Positions 27,887 through 28,723 of a stretch of DNA of 28,723 nucleotides are shown in pieces; within the stretch, counting starts at the first letter, position 1, and every line of letters starts with the position of its first letter. The notes beneath the pieces are model-generated. The model was not told where the DNA came from. It worked only from the letters and a program-made list of their open reading frames with translations, and made no database searches. Source of the DNA: a virus; IMG/VR virus record IMGVR_UViG_3300009181_000265, positions 1-28,723 of that record, one strand, 5' to 3'. A program made the translations under genes and the position numbers.

Positions 27887-28665
27887 TATTCTATATATTT
27901 AACTGTTTTTTTACTACTACCACCACTTTGATTAATGTAAGCTAACACTTTTCTTTTAAAGATTGGTATTAACGTTTCCTCAAGTGGGAATATATCTTTA
28001 CAAAACATTTCAAAAACAGGATTATTAACTTCCTCATTCTTTTCATATGTTTTAGAAAATTTAGATATAATTTCGTGTATTGTCAAACCATCTTGTGGTC
28101 CTTCGTAAATTAATTTCGTAGTTGTTTTACTTTGATTCTTAGTCCTATAAACTTTTTTGGTGGTATATTGCCAAACATAGACAATATTATTTGATTTGAA
28201 GTAAAAAAAACCTGTATTACTTTTAAGGTTACCCTTATTTTTTTTAACAACAATATCAACAGAATCATACACTATACTCCAAATTGATTTTGCAAAATTG
28301 AAGTAGTCAAATAATTGTGGTTGTGTGTTTTTTAAAATCTGATGGTATTCATAAACTTCCTCCTCTGCAAGAACTGGAATATCTTTAACTCTTAAATCTG
28401 ATAACACTAATTCGTCATCATTGGTTAAGAATTTTTTTTCGGTGTATAATATTTTGTTTTGATTAAGTAATGTTTGGATATTACCTAAATGTAATGATAG
28501 TTCAATAAACATCGGATAAACTTCCATTCGTTCCAAATGTTTATTTAATTTTTGGAAATAGTTTAATAAAACGTATTGTTTTTGTTCCGCATCTAAGATA
28601 CCTTGGAACAACCAATCGGTATCCATTATGAACTCTACTTTTTTATGTCTTCGTTTCTTTTCCAT
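27886..28665 (-). CDS. Unknown phage protein heading the GS cluster
   Basis: 259 residues. Basic start (MEKKRRHKKVEFIMDTDWLF), then helix GILDAEQKQYVLLNYFQKLN and KHLERMEVYPMFIELSLHLG, a pattern (D-W-L-F, D-x-E-x-K-x-Y-V-L-L, Y-P-x-F-x-E-L-x-x-H) I have seen in proteins of marine tailed phages, function unknown. The middle has a beta part with KSNTGFFYFKSNNIVYVW. Likely first of an eight-gene minus transcript ending at 24826. No clean TATTTAT or TAnnTTTG in the 58 bases left before the edge. Confidence 0.72.
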   Translation of the reverse strand: MEKKRRHKKVEFIMDTDWLFQGILDAEQKQYVLLNYFQKLNKHLERMEVYPMFIELSLHLGNIQTLLNQNKILYTEKKFLTNDDELVLSDLRVKDIPVLAEEEVYEYHQILKNTQPQLFDYFNFAKSIWSIVYDSVDIVVKKNKGNLKSNTGFFYFKSNNIVYVWQYTTKKVYRTKNQSKTTTKLIYEGPQDGLTIHEIISKFSKTYEKNEEVNNPVFEMFCKDIFPLEETLIPIFKRKVLAYINQSGGSSKKTVKYIE

Positions 28666-28723
28666 TTATTAAAATATACAAAGACTTTATGAATAAATGA
28701 ATACTTTTACTCGACTCTCATGA

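Noticed and set aside
28666-28723. Possible 3' end of another minus-strand gene (frame ...ESRVKVFIYS*)
   Set aside because: Only eleven codons remain before the edge, too few to tell coding from chance.
1-28723. Stop-codon reassignment (as in some gut phages)
   Set aside because: TAA, TGA and TAG all end genes of the expected length (for example TAG at 5225-5227), and conserved families read through without internal stops.
1-28723. CRISPR arrays, insertion sequences, integrase or attachment sites
   Set aside because: No regularly spaced repeats, transposase or recombinase motifs seen.

Overview
The window looks like a piece of a large tailed-phage genome, most likely a T4-like or jumbo-sized phage of a Bacteroidota (probably flavobacterial) host. 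The evidence is mixed. The DNA is very AT-rich, with tightly packed, mostly unknown genes on both strands that often overlap by 1-20 bases. Start codons lack GGAGG-type ribosome sites. Several promoters match the Bacteroidota primary-sigma -7 element TAnnTTTGy. Phage-typical families are present: DUF3310, a LamG virion protein, a DUF6011-like zinc finger, a DNA methylase and a AAA ATPase. TAA, TGA and TAG all act as stops, so I see no recoding. I found no tRNA, CRISPR array, insertion sequence, integrase or major capsid/terminase gene.

Layout. 1-2207 (minus): a cluster with a primase-like protein, a small conserved protein, a truncated CCA-adding-type nucleotidyltransferase, a secreted or membrane protein, a probably frameshifted mini-gene and a partial gene. 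2251-11962: an accessory zone of short unknown genes on both strands, with an HExxH protein, a J-domain-less DnaJ-type CxxC protein, an SxGC (L,D-transpeptidase-like) enzyme, a possible Cys-His-Asp protease, a GT-D-type glycosyltransferase, a BCS1-like AAA ATPase and a DUF6915 protein. 12167-16577: a DIP1984-like protein, a DUF6011-like zinc finger, a GT-A-like glycosyltransferase and unknown genes. 16602-18527 (minus): a cluster with rmlC and rmlB. 18590-20084: a LamG virion protein, an overlooked 43-aa gene and a small late protein. 20214-21737: two unknown genes and smpB. 21930-24780: DUF192, a DHH/DHHA1 phosphoesterase and a DPTG/helical-hairpin protein. 24826-28665 (minus): unknown genes, GSII-type glutamine synthetase, DUF3310, a small lipoprotein and a beta-class DNA methyltransferase, closed by a terminator.

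The most interesting pattern is regulatory. Two distinct motifs sit immediately 5' of start codons. TATTTAT, always in the same orientation relative to the gene, usually lies 4-7 or 13-17 bases before the ATG. It marks genes that look late (LamG protein, glycosyltransferases, lysin-like enzyme, many small proteins). Host-type TAnnTTTGy lies 3 or about 16-20 bases before the ATG and marks genes that look early or nucleic-acid/translation related (primase-like protein, smpB, zinc finger). Many mRNAs would then be leaderless or nearly so. The motif positions corrected two starts (smpB and DUF192) and supported a third (the zinc-finger gene). They also exposed a candidate small RNA next to smpB. 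A second recurring pattern is a shared N-terminal peptide, roughly [I/L]-T/S-E-x-x-L-x-x-[I/L], on otherwise unrelated proteins, mostly behind TATTTAT motifs. This could be a capsid-targeting or similar sorting signal.
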